Below are positions 14,166 to 15,521 of a stretch of 15,521 nt of DNA, piece by piece. The DNA lies in NCBI GenBank assembly GCA_002343685.1, contig DDRS01000038.1, positions 1-15,521 on the forward strand, in the 5' to 3' direction. Within the stretch, counting starts at the first letter, position 1. The number at the start of each line of letters is the position of its first letter. This DNA comes from Thiobacillus denitrificans (GTDB lineage: Bacteria; Pseudomonadota; Gammaproteobacteria; Burkholderiales; Thiobacillaceae). The notes beneath the pieces were generated by a model. It was not told where the DNA came from. It searched no databases and saw nothing but the letters and a program-made list of their open reading frames with translations. Both the position numbers and the translations under genes were made by a program.

Positions 14166-14559
14166 CCTCGACCGGGGCCGCGTTGGGGTCGGAGCTCGCA
14201 CTGAAGTCGACCACCAGGCTGACATTGCCGATAAGCTTGGTACGGAAAGTGTAGTCGGTGGAAATGACCGGAACGGCGTCGTGACGATCGATGGCGATGT
14301 CCTCGGGCTTGACCACGGTCACGTAACCGACACTGGCGCGCCGCGCAAAATCACTGCGGATATCGGCATTGCTCTTGGATTTGAGGTCGGATTCCTGTCC
14401 CATCGTGGCGAGGATCTTCTTCACCGAGAAATACTCGATATAGGCCGGCACCAGCTTCATCGCCAGCATGGCCAGCATGACCAGCACGACGGCGACGAAC
14501 AGGAAGCCGAACATGGTCAATCCGCGTTGTTTGGATTTCATGGCGCGCGTACGATACAT
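14158..14559 (-). CDS. DUF4845 family membrane-anchored protein
   Basis: A 133-residue protein with a basic N-terminus (MYRTRAMKSKQRGLTM), one membrane helix at about 16-36 (MFGFLFVAVVLVMLAMLAMKLVP) and a small periplasmic domain with YIEYFSVKKIL following. Its sequence pattern and its place between lepB and rnc match DUF4845 proteins of Beta- and Gammaproteobacteria. Function is unknown; the N-terminus resembles prepilin-like membrane anchors (RGLTMFGFLFV), but no real type IV prepilin site is certain. AAGGAG lies 5 nt before ATG 14559 and fixes the start. It follows lepB by 9 bp. Confidence 0.88.
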   Translation of the reverse strand: MYRTRAMKSKQRGLTMFGFLFVAVVLVMLAMLAMKLVPAYIEYFSVKKILATMGQESDLKSKSNADIRSDFARRASVGYVTVVKPEDIAIDRHDAVPVISTDYTFRTKLIGNVSLVVDFSASSDPNAAPVEVE

Positions 14560-14568
14560 GCTGTCTCC

Positions 14569-15378
14569 TTATCGAATGGTGGTGCCGATGCGGCCGAATT
14601 CGTCGAAATTCATCCAGATGAAGAAGGCCTTGCCGACAATGTTCCTGTCCGGGACGAAACCCCAATAGCGGCTGTCGTTGCTGGCGTCGCGATTGTCGCC
14701 CATCATGAAATACTGTCCCTGCGGCACTTTGCAGGCGAAACCTTCGCCCTCGGCATTGTATGAGCAGTTCTCGCGGTAAGGGAAGTCCACCACCTGGGTC
14801 GGATAGACCGAAGGCTTGTCCGGCTCCGTCATCATGGTGTGGTCGGTGCCGTTGAGGCGCTCCTTGTACACCATCGCGGTAATGTAATTCAGGCCATTAC
14901 CCACGTAGCTATAGGTGCCCGTATTGGCTGCCGGCACGGGCTTGCCGTTGATGGTGAGCTTCTTGTCGCGATATTCGACCATGTCGCCCGGGACGCCGAT
15001 CACCCGTTTGATGTAGTCGAGACTGGGGTCGCCCGGATAGCGGAATACCATCACGTCGCCCCGCTTGGGATTGTTCAGTTCGACCACCTTCGTATTGATG
15101 ACCGGCAGGCGAATGCCGTAGGTGAATTTATTGACCAGGATGAAATCGCCGACCAGTAGCGTGGGCATCATCGAACCGGACGGAATCTTGAACGGCTCGA
15201 CCAGGAACGAGCGTAGCGCGAACACGACGAGAATGACCGGGAAGAAGCTCTTGGCGTATTCCACCAGCAGCGGCTCCTTGGCATCCCGGTCGCGGCCGCG
15301 TTTGAGCAGCAGCAGGTCGAGCAGCCAGATGCTGCCAGTGACGACGAGCGCAACGAAAAGAATAAGGGCGAAGTTCAT
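14569..15378 (-). CDS. lepB: Signal peptidase I LepB
   Basis: LepB removes signal peptides from Sec- and Tat-exported proteins at the outer face of the inner membrane. The 269-residue protein has two N-terminal membrane helices (about 3-25 and 45-60), box B IPSGSMMPTL with catalytic Ser69, box D DYIKRVIGVPGD with general base Lys124, and box E GDNRDASNDSRYWG at 227-240. Cys205 and Cys216 could form a periplasmic disulfide. The start MNFALILFVA fits the family, but the ribosome site is poor. It follows lepA by 17 bp, the classical lepA-lepB order. Confidence 0.97.
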   Translation of the reverse strand: MNFALILFVALVVTGSIWLLDLLLLKRGRDRDAKEPLLVEYAKSFFPVILVVFALRSFLVEPFKIPSGSMMPTLLVGDFILVNKFTYGIRLPVINTKVVELNNPKRGDVMVFRYPGDPSLDYIKRVIGVPGDMVEYRDKKLTINGKPVPAANTGTYSYVGNGLNYITAMVYKERLNGTDHTMMTEPDKPSVYPTQVVDFPYRENCSYNAEGEGFACKVPQGQYFMMGDNRDASNDSRYWGFVPDRNIVGKAFFIWMNFDEFGRIGTTIR

Positions 15379-15395
15379 GTTGAGGGGTCCACTGC

Positions 15396-15521
15396 TTATT
15401 TATCGGAGACCTGGAGGATCGCAAGAAAGGCTTCCTGCGGGATTTCGACGTTGCCGACCTGTTTCATGCGGCGCTTGCCGGCCTTCTGCTTTTCCAGCAG
15501 CTTCTTCTTGCGCGTGATGTC
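15396..15521 (-). CDS. lepA: Elongation factor 4 LepA, C-terminal end
   Basis: Only the last 41 codons are in the window; the gene continues past the right edge. The residues [18 protein letters not shown] followed by [18 protein letters not shown] are the conserved C-terminal tail of LepA, a ribosome-bound GTPase that back-translocates stalled ribosomes or aids 30S assembly. The GTPase domains are not visible. lepB follows after 17 bp. Confidence 0.95.

Noticed and set aside
1..15521. CRISPR array or insertion sequence
   Set aside because: No regularly spaced repeats, transposase frame or terminal inverted repeats were seen; the only tandem repeat is the two-copy 73-bp unit.

Overview
The window looks like a stretch of betaproteobacterial chromosome with an AT-rich, probably acquired segment at its left end. 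The gene orders lepA-lepB-DUF4845-rnc-era-recO-pdxJ and queA-tgt-yajC-secD-secF, the GC-rich codon use and the protein sequences all fit Betaproteobacteria (Nitrosomonadales or Rhodocyclales-like). The genus cannot be fixed from the sequence alone.

Layout. Positions 1-1500 are visibly poorer in G+C than the rest. They hold two minus-strand genes of unknown function: a protein that runs off the left edge and contains no Lys, Cys or Trp in its first 186 residues, and upstream of it a small membrane protein. A non-coding spacer follows, ending in a perfect tandem duplication of a 73-bp unit (1344-1489), right where the composition changes. Positions 1593-3072 encode, on the minus strand, an SRPBCC-fold exported protein followed by a YceI-like lipoprotein. 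A non-coding region with two related palindromes and a tRNA-Leu(CAA) gene (3436-3522, minus) follows. From 3617 to 9686 the plus strand carries queA-tgt (queuosine tRNA modification), yajC-secD-secF (Sec translocon accessory complex) and a DedA-family membrane protein. From 15521 down to 9740 the minus strand carries the end of lepA, lepB, a DUF4845 gene, rnc, era, recO, pdxJ and an HD-GYP gene. The two blocks converge at about 9690-9740 in a pair of hairpins.

How the genes work together. The core blocks combine protein export (SecDF-YajC, signal peptidase LepB), ribosome and RNA maturation (LepA, RNase III, Era), tRNA modification (QueA, Tgt), recombination repair (RecO) and vitamin B6 synthesis (PdxJ). 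Many genes overlap by 4 bp or lie a few bases apart, so they are probably co-transcribed and partly translationally coupled.

Points worth a second look: the AT-rich two-gene module with the 73-bp duplication beside it; the paired hairpin plus degenerate C-rich heptad leaders directly before two genes that lack a Shine-Dalgarno sequence (secD and the dedA-like gene); the divergent tRNA-Leu/queA promoter pair, which suggests a leaderless or nearly leaderless queA mRNA; and an HD-GYP protein with Asn where a metal-binding Asp is usual. No CRISPR array, transposase, integrase or complete mobile element was seen.
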